Shown piece by piece: positions 35,210 through 46,594 of a DNA stretch of 64,000 nt; the first letter of the stretch is position 1; each line of letters starts with the position of its first letter. This stretch comes from Erythrobasidium yunnanense (lineage: Eukaryota > Basidiomycota > Cystobasidiomycetes > Erythrobasidiales > Erythrobasidiaceae). The stretch lies in NCBI GenBank assembly GCA_001600175.1, contig BCJC01000008.1, forward strand, positions 1,056,781 through 1,120,780, in the 5' to 3' direction. The notes under the pieces are model-generated. The model searched no databases. It saw nothing but the letters and a program-made list of their open reading frames with translations, and was not told the DNA's origin. A program made the translations under genes and the position numbers.

Positions 35210-35665
35210 CTACCTTCTCTTGGAGCTCTCTTTCGGAAACGGCCTGGTCCGATCGTCTGCAGAAGTAAAGGCAATGTATATGTAGTTGTCGCTTGGCAGG
35301 TTGTCGCAATATCATTTCTATATACTATACACGAATTGGAAGGATTCGGTTATGGTCCGATTATTCCTCTGCGTTGCATCTTTCATCACCCTGCGGCTCA
35401 TCAGAATATGATGAAGAGGCCAGCCTCATGCTTCCGACGCAGCGATTCCCTCACAGAAAGCAGATCTTGTAGGAGGTCATTGTTTGGTCATACCCTCCTC
35501 CTTCCTTCCCTTGCTTCTTTCTTTCTTCCCTCCTTCTGCAGAAGAGAGCCATCTTCCGTTGACCGGGAAAGCGCTACCAGGAAGGGAGAAAGAGAAAAGA
35601 AAGGGAGAAGAGGGAGAAGAGGAGAGGTCAGAGTACGCCTTGCCTCTTACAAATTAACACACATC
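35210..35665. promoter_or_regulatory. Upstream region of the NmrA/epimerase-like gene
   Basis: About 455 bases. CCGTTGACCGG at 35556-35566 matches the reverse complement of the 14626-14636 element at ten of eleven positions. It is followed by a purine-rich tract (about 35580-35630) and preceded by a pyrimidine-rich tract (35500-35538). Confidence 0.5.
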
Positions 35666-37102
35666 ATGGCTTACGGAATCTTCATCATCGGCGCGACAGG
35701 ATACATCGTACGTTGGCGCTCGTCATTTCGAAAGGTCGCGGGCGAGGCTGATCTCTCCTTCATTAGGGCGGAGCTGTCTTGCAAGCTTTGCTGGCTCGCA
35801 AGGATGCTTCAGAGCTCGAGATTGTGAGCTGCGAACGCTACGTGTCTGCTCCGCGCGTTATGCTGAGACTCGAAGCTTTCAGACCGTCCTCCTGCGAAAC
35901 AATGAGAAAGTCAAAGGCTTTGAGGAGATTGGCGTCAAGAGCGTCATAGGAAGTCTGAGCGATGCAGATGTGCTGCGCGAAGCAGCTCGCAAGGCCGACC
36001 TCGTTATCAACATTGGTGACTGCGATGACGAACCGAGCATCCATGCTATCCTCGAAGGTCTCAAACAGCGCAAGCAAGACACCGGCGTGGCTCCCTCATA
36101 CTTCCATACCGTATGCCTGGCTTTTGCTTGACGTCTACCTGTTGGACCGCTGCTGACGTGCTCCTGTAGAGCGGTACTGGTGTCTTCATCACACACGCAG
36201 GCGGAAATGCGCCCAAGGACGACGACCCCATCTATGACGACAATGACCCTGACCAGATTGAGTCTCTTCCCGACTCGGCCTGGCATAGAGCCGTCGATCT
36301 CGCTATCGTTGCAGCCGACAAAGCTGGAGACTGCAGATCATACATCATCTGTCCATCCACTATATACGGAGAGGCTCCTGGAGACCTCGGTGAAGGAGAA
36401 TGGAAGGGAAAGCTCGCCAACACACGCTCCAGGCAGATGCCTATAGCATGCCAGCTGGCTATCAAACGAGGACAGCCAGGTGTAGTAGCATCAGGAGAGA
36501 ACGTCTGTAAGTCGGACTTGTGTGCAGTCCGCTTGAAGCCATTGTGCTAATACATTTCTTGCAGGGCCGCATGTACAAATCAATGATCTGGTTCCCTTAT
36601 ACATGCTCATTTTCGACCTCGCCAAGGAGCAGAAAGGTGCTCATGGAAGAGAAGGTTTCTACAACGCCGAGAATGGACAGTCAGTTCCTCCGCTGCCGAT
36701 TGTGCATCCGAATTGAGGCTGACTTTCTCCTTGTTATGCTACAGCTACCAAAACATTAAGGTGGCCGCCTACATCGGGCAAGCTATGAAGAAGCAGGGCA
36801 TAAGCGACAAGTCGGAGCCCAAGTCGTACACCGATCAAGAGCTGGAGGACATCGTAGGACGCGCTATGGTAAGACCGCCTTTACTGCTATCTTGTCCCAC
36901 AGCATATCTAATCGTATGTCTCACTCCCTTCCAGGTACCTATCGTCGGATCAGCTTGCAGAGTCAAGTCCACAAGAAGTCGCTCAATTGGCTGGACACCT
37001 AAATACACGACCGAAGACTTCTACAATGCTTTAGACGAGGAAGTCGCTGCTCAGAATGACATGATCAAGAGAACCGGCGGTAAAGGTGTTCAGAAGTGGT
37101 AA
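35666..37102 (+). CDS. NmrA/epimerase-like NAD(P)-binding Rossmann protein
   Basis: MAYGIFIIGATGYIGG shows the GxxGxxG cofactor motif of extended SDR/NmrA proteins. Following exons give TVLLRNNEKVKGFEE, VKSVIGSLSDADVLREAAR, ADLVINIGDCDDEPSI, FITHAGGNAPKD, CRSYIICPSTIYGEAPG, PHVQINDLVPLYMLIFDLA and IGWTPKYTTEDFYNALDEE. About 360 residues in six or so exons. Such proteins are reductases, epimerases or redox-sensing regulators. An active-site YxxxK is not obvious apart from the Tyr in STIYGE, so catalysis is uncertain. It sits next to the SDR in the same orientation. Confidence 0.8.
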
Positions 37103-37295
37103 TTGCTGTAATTATCTCGTAACATAGATCAGCTCAGTAACGCGGCAGTCTCCTTCATCTTCATAGCGGCATAGTCGCGCATTGTGAATACTATGCTTTC
37201 CCTAATGTCTATACACGTTGATCGATCAGCTGCCAGCTGCAACACTTCGCAGCTTGTATTTCGCCAACTCCGACGCACGCCTGCCCAAACAAAGC

Positions 37296-38071
37296 ATGGC
37301 CGACAATCTTGCAGACAACTGTGTGATATGCTCATATCCCTCGAAGATGCGATGCAGCGGATGTCGCGATGCGATGTATTGCAGTCCTGGTGCGTCGCCT
37401 TTATCGATTTATCGTCGCGCATTGACCGATAGCAAATCCTTACAGAGCACCAAGCATTGGTATGCTAGATCACACAGAAGCAGCTGTGTAGCTCATCTGG
37501 AAGTTGACAGGCCTGGAAGAAGCACAAGAAGCTTTGCAAGCTCAAGAAGGACGCGCTTTCTGGCAAGCGTATGCCGCCCAAAGAATCCTACTGTGGTCTA
37601 TGCGGCGAACAATCTGGTCCTCTGATGCAGACTGACTGCTGTGGAGCAACTGTGTGCGACGACCATCACAAATATGTCAGGCTTTACTCTCCACCTCCGG
37701 CGCGTCACGCAAGTCCAGGAACTGATGTATCTGGTTTACAGAAAATGTTCACCTTTTCCAACGACAGCTGCGCTCGTAATCATACAAGATATACGCATTG
37801 CTGCTACCACTTCAATGAGAGGCACGATGAGTCTGACTGGAAGACCTGCTCGAAATGCTTGGGCAACAGCGGTGATGCAGAGCGGACGGCTTGGCAGATG
37901 ACCAACAACTTTAACTTTGAGCGCATCGACAAGAAATACGTGCCTACCTTCTCGCCAGCCGATTGCGAGAACTGCGGGAAACACGTCAAGAAGAATGCAG
38001 AATCCTGCTCAGCCGCTCCAGGAGGCAAGACTACTTGTGCCGATTGCATGAATGTTATGATGGGAAGGTAG
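37296..38071 (+). CDS. MYND zinc-finger protein
   Basis: Spliced N-terminus MADNLADNCVICSYPS, then CSGCRDAMYCSPEHQAL joined to AWKKHKKLC gives a complete MYND finger (C-C-C-C-C-C-H-C), used for protein-protein contacts. The rest is Cys/His-rich: YCGLCGEQSGPLMQTDCCG, then CYHFNERHDESDWKTCSKC and CENCGKHVKKN, ending CADCMNVMMGR. It suggests further zinc ligands of a fungal MYND-linked domain without known activity. Introns fall after CSP, after QAL and inside HHKY/KMF. Same strand as the preceding gene with 193 bases between. Confidence 0.82.
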
Positions 38072-38248
38072 TCCGCACCGTTAGCTATGCATCACGGCAA
38101 GCTTGCAAGAAACCAGTTTCCAAAGTTCCATGGTATCTAGAACGTATCTATAGCTTACGCCTACTAAGTACATTTTGCTATGCTCTATCTTGCTTGTTGC
38201 AGTGACATAAACGACTTGAACGAGTTGCTCGGAGACTGCTACAAAAAT

Positions 38249-40416
38249 CTACATGAAAAAGTCTACTTCTTCGCCGTCTTCCTGATGCAGCAGACGTGCG
38301 TACTCTAGTACCATTCTGAACATGTAAGACGCCATGTCCGCCCTCCTCCAGTGCTGAGCTGCAAATTCTTTGCCCTGCTCTCCTATCCGTCTCGCTTCCT
38401 TCTCATGAGCGCCCTTCCCTTCGCTGTTACCAACAAAGAAGGCCATGATGTCGTACAGGTCCGAATAGTCTACCTTGACCGGTACGTAGTGCACCCACGG
38501 CACGATCCTATCTTGATACCATTCGGGAAAGATGGTCGATTTGAGAACCACGCTGTTGCTGCTCAGCAATCGGTGGAATCGGCCTGACCAGCCATTGCCA
38601 TCTACGTCCATATGATATCTGTACTGATTCTGGTCCTCCAGGCCCATCGTCGGCGCAAAGTCAATGACTTCCTCCATCTTCTTGCAGGTTTCAGGGTCGC
38701 ATTGAGCTGGTTGACCAGAAAATTTAACATCCATATAAGCGGAGTTGACTTTCTTGGCGGTTGTGTTCTCCATCCGCATAGCGCCATTGTCCGACCACAT
38801 TATTTCCTTCTTGCCATCCCGTTCGGCTGCCATGAAGTGCAGTCTAGCTCTTTGCGACTGCTCCCAGTTATAGCCTACGCGAAACTCGGAGCCAGTGGTA
38901 GATCCTCTCCAAAGCAGCTTGTCCTTCATCTTATACTCGAATGGCGGATCGTAGACCAGGTAGTCGTCATCGTACTGCTCAAGCGGTGTCACCAATAGAT
39001 CGTTGTGAACGTTCGTTTTGGCCCAGGAGAACAGAGGAACAAGTGGTGTCAGCGGCATACCGCCTTCGGTAGTAGAGCCGTGTAACTTGTGGAATTCTGG
39101 ATGAGAGCAGATATCGACGGCTTTGGCATGGTTATGGATAAATGAGCGCTCGTGATCGTCGGAGTCTGCTTGACTTAAGCTGCTTCCTTCTTCAGCTCGA
39201 CGCAAGGGCGAGCTGGGCGGACAGGCATTTGCGAAATTGCTGATCTCCGAGTCTTCAGGGTCGACAAACTCGCTTGGGCCCCAGTCTGCAAGAAATTATG
39301 TCAGCTCGAACTATCGGAAGGTCACCGGCGATATTGAAGCTTACATTCTCCTTGTCTAGCGAGTTCCAGCATGCGCTCCTTCTGATTCCAGCCCATCATG
39401 ACAGCAGGGTTGTCGTCAATGACGAAGGTAAGGTTGACTTGCCCAGGGACGAATTTTGCGAACTTGTTCATTAGCTGAGCCATATCTTTCGCTCGCTTGT
39501 TGTCGGCATGAGGGCCGTGACGAGAGACATAGCCATCGGTGAAAGATAAAGTGAAGGTATGATCTCGGTCCTGCATGACCTTGCTGCGGTGCCGTAGGTC
39601 GTGAGGCTCCAGAGCGAAGAAAGGCTCAAAGTCCCTCGCTATCTGATCGTGCTCGTCCACTAGAATGACCTTGTTCTGCTGTGCGAAGCTCCACCTTTCG
39701 CATCACATATCAAACTAATCAGTATATGGCTAACAATTATGTCAAGCTGGGTAGACTCACCATTTGTCGAACCCTTTCGGCGGATTTCGCCTGTATCTCC
39801 GCTTGTATTCTGATGCAGCGTCTTCCAGCGATTTACTCTGCTTGTCCAATAAAGCTCTCCACTTCTTCTCTGCTCCCTCAATGAGCACATTTACCGGATG
39901 CCGACCATTGGGATTGACCAGTAGAAGGCCATTTGGATGGAAGGTATGTGACGTCGACTGTGTGCTGGCGCTCTGTACAGTCGGTTCTACGTTCTCTTTT
40001 CTCGACCACAATGCAGCTCGTATCGATGGGACTGCAAAGCCAGCTGGGGCGGACGGTAGATATTTCGGCACTGCCTTGGAGTAATTGAGAAGGACGATAA
40101 CAGCAATCAAGAGACCAGCTGCAACAGCTCGTCGTGCCCTCTTGCTATGCCGATTTGTGAGACGCGGATCTAGACCCAACGCTGATAGAGAGGTAATTCG
40201 GCTATGCTTCGATTTGTACGCGGCTTCGGCCCGTTGTCCATGGGAGTCGTGCCCGAATTGGCGCTTCTCGTATGGATTGTCACTTTGGCTAATGATAAAA
40301 GGTCCTCCTTTGCTGACTCTCCGGGAAAATAGCTGAGGCTGAGGATAGGCCGCCTGTGTTGTTGCGCCGTCGACAGCCTTCTCATTCCATGATGCGAAGA
40401 TAGACTTCTTCGACAT
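38249..40416 (-). CDS. GT90 (CAP10-like) glycosyltransferase
   Basis: Golgi type II membrane enzyme. The cytosolic tail of ~95 residues is followed by a single anchor (AVAAGLLIAVIVLLNY), a stem and the lumenal GT90 domain. Marks: FVIDDNPAVMMGWNQKERML, DKLLWRGSTTGSEF, YMDVKFSGQPAQCD, YRYHMDVDGNGWSGRFHRLL, SNSVVLKSTIFPEWY and WVHYVPVKVDYSDL. The family transfers xylose or other sugars onto capsule glucuronoxylomannan-type polymers, glycolipids or proteins in basidiomycetes. About 690 residues in three or four exons. The domain is complete and the product length is usual for CAP10/CXT1 relatives. Confidence 0.92.
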
Positions 40417-41250
40417 CGCGAGAGTCTCCCTTTACTGTCTATCTGCGCGCAATCTTCCGTCTTGACACGCGAAGCTCTTTGCGCGATGTGCAGCGATGGG
40501 TCGTTCTTCTTGGGTGACTAGCACTTGATGTATGTGATTGGAGAAGTGCGATAATGATGGTCGACTGCGATGTTCCAGCGGGCTTAGGAAGACGAGCCAG
40601 AAGACGGAGCTTGATATTGGCTAGCTTGGCTTGGTTGCTGCTTGGGACAGGATAGAGAGAGTGAGATGATAGAGTGACAAGGTGTACACGTTAAATGATA
40701 GATCGAAAGAGAGCCTGCTTGATATAGCAGACGCCGTCGAGCCAGCACCAGCCAGCCCTTCCGTGCAGAAGGATTAGCTAGCTAAAGCTGTCTTGCATTA
40801 CGGTTGCGCCAGATGTTACAACGCCAGAAAACTGCCTCTCTTGGGAGGATGGCTCTGCATCATCACTGACGATCTTAGATTTGCTCGCTGGCCGCCTTCC
40901 CCTTTGGGCCATCAACAGAGTCGCGATGCCTCCAGCGCGCTGAACCATCCGACATCCATGTCTTCCTCGCTTATATGCAACAGAATTGTTGAGTAGGATT
41001 TGCGAGCCAGAATTGAGTGTTCCAAGGTGTGGTGTAAAGGGCAAAGTGATCGGCAGGACAAGATGCCAGAAAGTATGTAGAAATGTCTAGACATTCTAAT
41101 GCAGGAAACGAACTACACAACAACTGCACTGCTACCGATGACTGCGTGTTAGTTCTATGATTTGTTGCCCAGGCCCAGGTGCAGGGCGGGCGGAAAATCG
41201 AAAAATCTACATACTGACGAACGAGAGGATCGCAGCGTCGTAATATACGC
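40417..41250. other. Spacer between GT90 and AIF-like genes
   Basis: About 830 bases, upstream of GT90 and downstream of the AIF-like gene (both minus). Only short frames without motifs or good splice partners. No repeat or RNA gene seen. Confidence 0.5.
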
Positions 41251-43116
41251 TTATATAAATTCATCATCAGCCATTACACCCATTGCTTCCCACATCTGCT
41301 CCCAGTACGCATCAACGGCCTCTCCGCGATGGGTCTTGATGGCCAGCTCGCCCTTTTCGTCAAGAAGTTGCTTGACACTCTCTGACAGTCCGAGCGATAG
41401 ACTGATCATGGGCTTGCCAGGCTTGTATTCGTCCAAAGGTGGTATCGGTTGGCCAGCTTCCCGAGCTTGGATGATTTTCAGTAGATTGTTAGCGGCAACA
41501 GTCGCTTGGTTCCAGCTGATCACGTACGAGGTCAGCTATACAGTTATCTGTGTGTATTTGATGACACACATACCCAGTATGCCCAGCTTTGATAGCTCCA
41601 AAGCCATCTATGCAGTCTCCGACCGCGAATGTGTTCGGCACATTGTGCCCACGCGCATCTATCTGCATAGACGGCTTGACCTTGATGTATCCATCTTTGC
41701 CTATCGCCGTCGGCATCGCTTGTCTTATAAGCTTGGTGTTCGGCGTCTGACCTGTACAGAAGAGCTGCAGGTCGCTTTCGATTTCCCTTCCTTTCTGCGT
41801 CTTGATGATTCGATGATCCAGTTCTTTCCCTTCGAATGTATGTCCCTCAGGTAGGATAACTCTGTCGCCAAGTATGACTTCTACTCCAAGCGCTTCCAGT
41901 TTCGCCAAAGCTATCCGATGAACCTCATCTTCGAATCGAGGCATAAGCTTTTCGCGAGAATGTATAAGTGTGACACGCTTGTTCTTGTGTAAGTCGGCGA
42001 TGTCTGTAGCGTATTGTATGCCCAGAGCGCCTCCGCCGACTATCAAAATACTCGAGGCTCGTTTAATCACATCTTGCTGATCTTGTAGAAACTTCATCCC
42101 TTCTGCCTTCGTCCGCGTGTTGGTGTATAGAGGACGTGGCATTGTTGATCCAGCAGCCTATCGTGCAGAAGTCAGCAATCGATGAAAGCATCCGATTCAT
42201 TCCACCCACGTATAGGAGGTAGTCGTATTTGATCTTCGTAGTCTTGCTGACATGTTCCAGAGGGCCATCGCTACCGTTCAAGCATGTACAATTGAAGCCG
42301 TCTTCTAGGGTGCCATTGAGCTTTGCTTTCGTGTAGGCTCCACATCTAATGGGGACTTCATTATCGACGACGCAGTTTTCCGTGATGCCATCGACTTCGC
42401 AGAGGTTCCTGTCTACTTCAATGTACTTCTTGGTGACGTTAACGACTCCGCCATGAATGAAGATGGATTTGGCGAAATCGGCAGTCTCGCCGCTTGGGCA
42501 GTGATGTTCGGTGATCAGAGGGGATTTCGCCAATGTACGGTTGAAGACGTTTGTGTAAGGGATGAAGACCTGGTTTTGCGAGGTAGATGATCAGGAACTG
42601 ATGCTGGTCCGGAAAGAGTGGGTCTGAGGTTACCTTTGCTTCATGGCCTGGGACAACGCCAAAGCGTACGAAGCGATAGATGTCTGTTGTATACACGAAT
42701 GCACGACATCAGTGAGCTGTCGCCGGTCCTGGGAGGTCGAGCTTCTTTACGGTTGAAGTGGCTGCGATTCCGAGCTCAGTCAGTATGGGTCGAAAGAAGT
42801 TACGCGAAATGAAGCCCACCTGTTCTTATCTACTAGTATGACTCTATGTGACGGTGGTAAGGACTGCGCGAGTACCTCTGCCGCTCTTGCGCCTGTTGAA
42901 CCACGCGAAATCGGGCTCTTTAGCGAGAGAAGACCTCATCTTGATCTCTATAGATAACTCACCAGCGTAGGATGCGCCAATGACTACTACATTCTTGACT
43001 GCTCGTGCTGTGCCGCTTGCAGCTGCGACAGCGACAGGAGCAGGAGCCATGATAGTGTGGTGAGGCAAAGACAAAGAAGAGGAAGAAGCTGGTAGAGGTT
43101 TCAAGGTGATGGCCAT
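41251..43116 (-). CDS. AIF/AMID (FSP1)-like NAD(P)H oxidoreductase
   Basis: Flavoprotein of the pyridine nucleotide-disulfide class. The N-terminal FAD motif reads VKNVVVIGASYAG. Then come FVRFGVVPGHEAK, TKIKYDYLLYV and the NAD site SSILIVGGGALGIQYATDIA, followed by VTLIHSREKLMPRFEDEVH. The second FAD block is NTFAVGDCIDGFGAIKAG and the C-terminus ends MGVMADDEFI. The spacing matches AIFM2/AMID proteins, which reduce quinones at membranes. An unusual Cys/Asn-rich insertion (LEDGFNCTCLNGSDG) lies in the middle. ATG 43116 gives a hydrophobic Ser/Pro leader; ATG 43050 (MAPAPVAVAAASG) is the alternative start. Confidence 0.85.
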
Positions 43117-43520
43117 CGCAGTAAGCACAGAACGAGTAAGTCACGGAGTCGTCAAGATTCAAGAATCAAGATGCCTTGCTGCTCCTACCGCCTTTTCTCG
43201 ACATTCCCGCCAAGTACTTATCTGATCAGATAAACTCCGATCTCACCGTCCGCCGGCTGATCCGCTCAATCAGATAACTCAGCTAGCCGCAACAAGCTTG
43301 GCACGGCAGCAAACACCATATGGAACGAAGTATCGAGCACATGCAATAATGTATAGTCATCACCGACTGCTTGCAATGCAGCATGAGAGAGGGTAGAGGG
43401 GCAGAGCCGATACAGTATGATGTTTGATGGCCAAGTCTTTACGCGGAAGCAGTAAGGCTACTAATGCATCTATCGCACTCTGTAGCACACACCGTGACAT
43501 AGAAGACAGACGCAAGCTAT
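43117..43520. promoter_or_regulatory. Upstream region of the AIF-like gene with GATA palindrome
   Basis: Contains TTATCTGATCAGATAA at 43218-43233, a perfect 16-bp palindrome made of two facing GATA sites. A third CAGATAA follows at 43271-43277. All lie 100-160 bases upstream of the start codon. GATA factors control nitrogen or iron responses in fungi. Confidence 0.6.
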
Positions 43521-46282
43521 TCACCAGGGCGCCGCTGCCGAAGTACCGATATCGTCTTCAAATCCCACCAACCAGGATGTCTGTTGTCACGCAAATAGCA
43601 TGATCAGACTAGTTGGCAGGATGAATATCCAACAAGCTTACCTCCGAGGGGTTAGCCCACGTCGGCAAGAACAGGAGTTCTTGGCCCGTATCGTTGGGAT
43701 CAGGTTGAGCGCCAGCATCTGGGTTCAGCCAGTCCGGAAGTGGATCTAGCTGCCAGCTGCTTGGTACTGTCTCCCTAGAGTCCCAAAAAGCAGCGCAATT
43801 GTATCAGCTGCGAGGTCGAGCAGATCTACCGCATGTTCCCTCACCTTAGCGTTATCAGTGTCGAATCTGTTGGAGTCGCTCCAAGCGATTGCGAAAGGAT
43901 ATGATCTAGCTCTGCTTCTTCATCTGGATCACAGTCCTGAGTACCAGGTACGTTCATAGACCTTCGAAAGCGATTTAACGCGATCCGCAATGTTAAAGCA
44001 TAGCGCGACGCAGTCTTGCAGCCAGATAGCAGGTCGACCAGGTGTCCAACTATCATCGATGTGCTGTTGCTCAGTTCAGAGTCTTGCGGTGGCCACATCT
44101 TCAGTACTCGCAGCGCGTAAAGCCCGGCGAACGCTATCTCAACATATACGTTTTGGCACGCAAATATGAGTTTGTGCAGGTCACCACCTTGTAACGAAGA
44201 CGATCAGAAGGATTCTGTATGGAGCTTAGACAGGCGGATCTATCTTACCGATAGGTCCCTCGACACATGCCTTGAGAGCACTGGCCATACTGCCCTGGGC
44301 TATAGATACGAGACTAGCTGTCTCGGACGCATATACATTGCGTGCTGGTCCAAGACCCGGTAAGACCCGGCTAAGCAGTACGAGCTTCGAAGACTCGACC
44401 TGCATCTTGACCCAGACCGCATGCTCGCACATAAATCGAGTGCAGAGTTGACACGCCCAAGCTGCCCATTCGTCCAACTCACTTAGGATCCGCGTTACCC
44501 ATGCTACGTCCGTCGCCGTATCGCCTAACGTCTGCAGCTTTGCTGCGATTCGCTGCTCTATACGCAAAAGGGCTCGATTTGCTACGTGTTTGGCATCGGA
44601 AAGACGCGCGGCAGGGTGATTGAGGAAGATATCGTATTGCTCGGAAGTGTCCTGGGTGTGGTGAGATAGCCAGGCCCGCCCATACCCAAGACAGACTTGG
44701 CGGTCCGCCCATGTGAGATATAACCAGGTGCGCTGAGATGATTGATATGACCGTCATCAGCACAGGACCTGACGGTCGAAGACCTCCATGCCACCTACCA
44801 CAGCTACGCACAGCTCACGCTCGTTCGCATGATTCCTCGCGCTTTGATCTACGCGCTGCACCTGTTGCTGAAGCTTCGAGAGAGCCAGATTCAATCGCAA
44901 ATCGACCGCAAGGCGGAGTGCATGCCCGCTCAGAAGGCTGTCAAACGTGCGTTGGTCGAAGCACCTGGTGGGCCGAGGGAGACGAAGAACGACCTACAAT
45001 GTGCTTGTCTCATTCCATGCAGCCATGATGGCGATAGCATGTACTGTTTCGATGCGCACGACGCTGCTGAACATCGTTGCTCTTCCAAGGCTTTCTGCTT
45101 CCCGCTTGCAGACAGAGACTACCTCTGGCGGAGGTGGTGGCCTCTTCATTTTGCATGCGACATGCAACATAGCTACGAAAGTGAATGGAGTCCGATGGCG
45201 CAGCTCATCGAACGATGAGGCACTATGGTCGAGGATCGTAACGAATTCGTCGCAGTGCTGCATGTAGTACTCGTACAGCTGTCTCGCCATTTCCTCGGAC
45301 AGCAAACCTTTGCTGACGATGTCCGGCGGGGGAGAGTACTGTAGCCTCGACGGCCGCAAGCGGTCGGAAGCTTCAGGTACTGGCGTAGGGATCCGCGAAG
45401 GGTAGAAGTCGGCTGATTTGTCGACCACTACCTCTGCTGCGTTATTCCTGCTCAAAGAGCTCGCGCCAAAGATCGACGACGGATTGGAGGTCAACCAAAC
45501 GGACGATGAAGCGTCCTTGAGTGCTGGCGGGTTGCTTGTAGCGTGGGGAAGGGTACCAGGGGAAGGTCCACCAAGGAGGGCATAGTAATTGTCTGTTAGC
45601 AAATAACACTCTTAGCAAGGCCCTTCTGTCTTTCTCCGGGGCCCCCATTTACCGGTATTGACATTTGTGGAGAAGTTGGCTGTCGCAGCAGCAGAAGACA
45701 GAAGATCGAGTGTTGAAGGTCTGCTCTCGCTAGCACCGCCGGCAGCAGCTGAAGTAGAAGGAGGGCCAGAGGCGTGAGCAAGAGATGTAGGATCGGGAAA
45801 GGGAAGCTTGAGGCCACCTGTATTTGCTGGCGAAAGGGAAGGAGATGCTCGGGGTTGTAGATGTCCTGCGAGCACGTCGAGTAGCATATTCACCTTTTCC
45901 TCGAGTAGCGACAAGCGCTTGTTTCCCGAATTCGAGAGATGGGCATCATCATCGCTAGGTGATTTATTACGCGCTCTCTTGGTTCCGTTGCTGCTACTGG
46001 GAGCCGAAAAGACGCAGGATATGCCTTGCGACTCGCAGCGGGCGCAGGATGAGCTGTCGTTTCCAAAGGGCAGGCAGCGATCTGAGGGTTAAGCTTATAC
46101 CGTCAGCTTGACTGCATCATACTTCTTGATCCAGCATGATCACACGCACTCTTTCCTTGCCGACAAGCATCGCACGCCCGCGCTGTCCTTCGAATTGGGT
46201 TGATGAGAGGCCTGGTTCTCGCGCTCGAGCTGGAAGACGGGCCAGCAGCGACGCTGGCGTTCATACTCCCGTCTGACACCAT
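43521..46282 (-). CDS. Zn2Cys6 transcription factor (beta-mannoside locus)
   Basis: Starts MVSDGSMNASVAAGPSSSSS. The zinc cluster is split by a GTGCGT-donor intron and reads RACDACRQGKNRC, then SSCARCESQGISC: six cysteines with Zn2Cys6 spacing, followed by a basic patch (KRARNK). RLSLLEEKVNMLLDVLAG is a probable coiled-coil dimerisation helix, as expected of factors that bind paired CGG triplets. The fungal-specific domain follows (LLSEEMARQLYEYYMQHCDEF, RHRTPFTFVAMLHVACKMK, RTWLYLTWADRQVCLGYGR). It ends with VPSSWQLDPLPDWLNPD and SWLVGFEDDIGTSAAAPW, acidic and possibly activating. Neighbouring genes encode a permease, beta-mannosidase and esterase, so it is their likely regulator (inference). 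Confidence 0.87.
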
Positions 46283-46594
46283 ATTATCATGGCATAAAGG
46301 TGAGAAGCATCCCAGGAAAGGACCCCTCTTCCTTCTTCTCGGGTGCCCCGCGGTCCGGGACTTGGAGAAGAGGGAGAAAGATGCAAGGATCGTATGCTTT
46401 CGCCAGCATTTGCAGCTCATTCAAGTTAACCTATATACAATAAAATTGACAATCTCCACCAATTTCCGCTCTCAGCAAGACAACAGTGCCATTCGTTAGC
46501 ACAATCGATCCAGACATTATGTGTATCCCCCCTCCTTTGGCTCTTCGTTTCGCTAAGATACCTCCGTTTCTGAATGAGACCTCGTCCCGCCCGA
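46283..46594. promoter_or_regulatory. Promoter of the second Zn2Cys6 gene
   Basis: About 310 bases with CCGCGGTCCG at 46348-46357. This is the same core as the palindromes upstream of the permease, beta-mannosidase and esterase, hinting at self-regulation. Confidence 0.55.
46348..46357. promoter_or_regulatory. CGG-palindrome site a (CCGCGGTCCG)
   Basis: Lies 65 bases upstream of the start of the Zn2Cys6 gene. It retains the right half of the 12-bp palindrome GGACCGCGGTCC plus the trailing CG. Confidence 0.5.
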
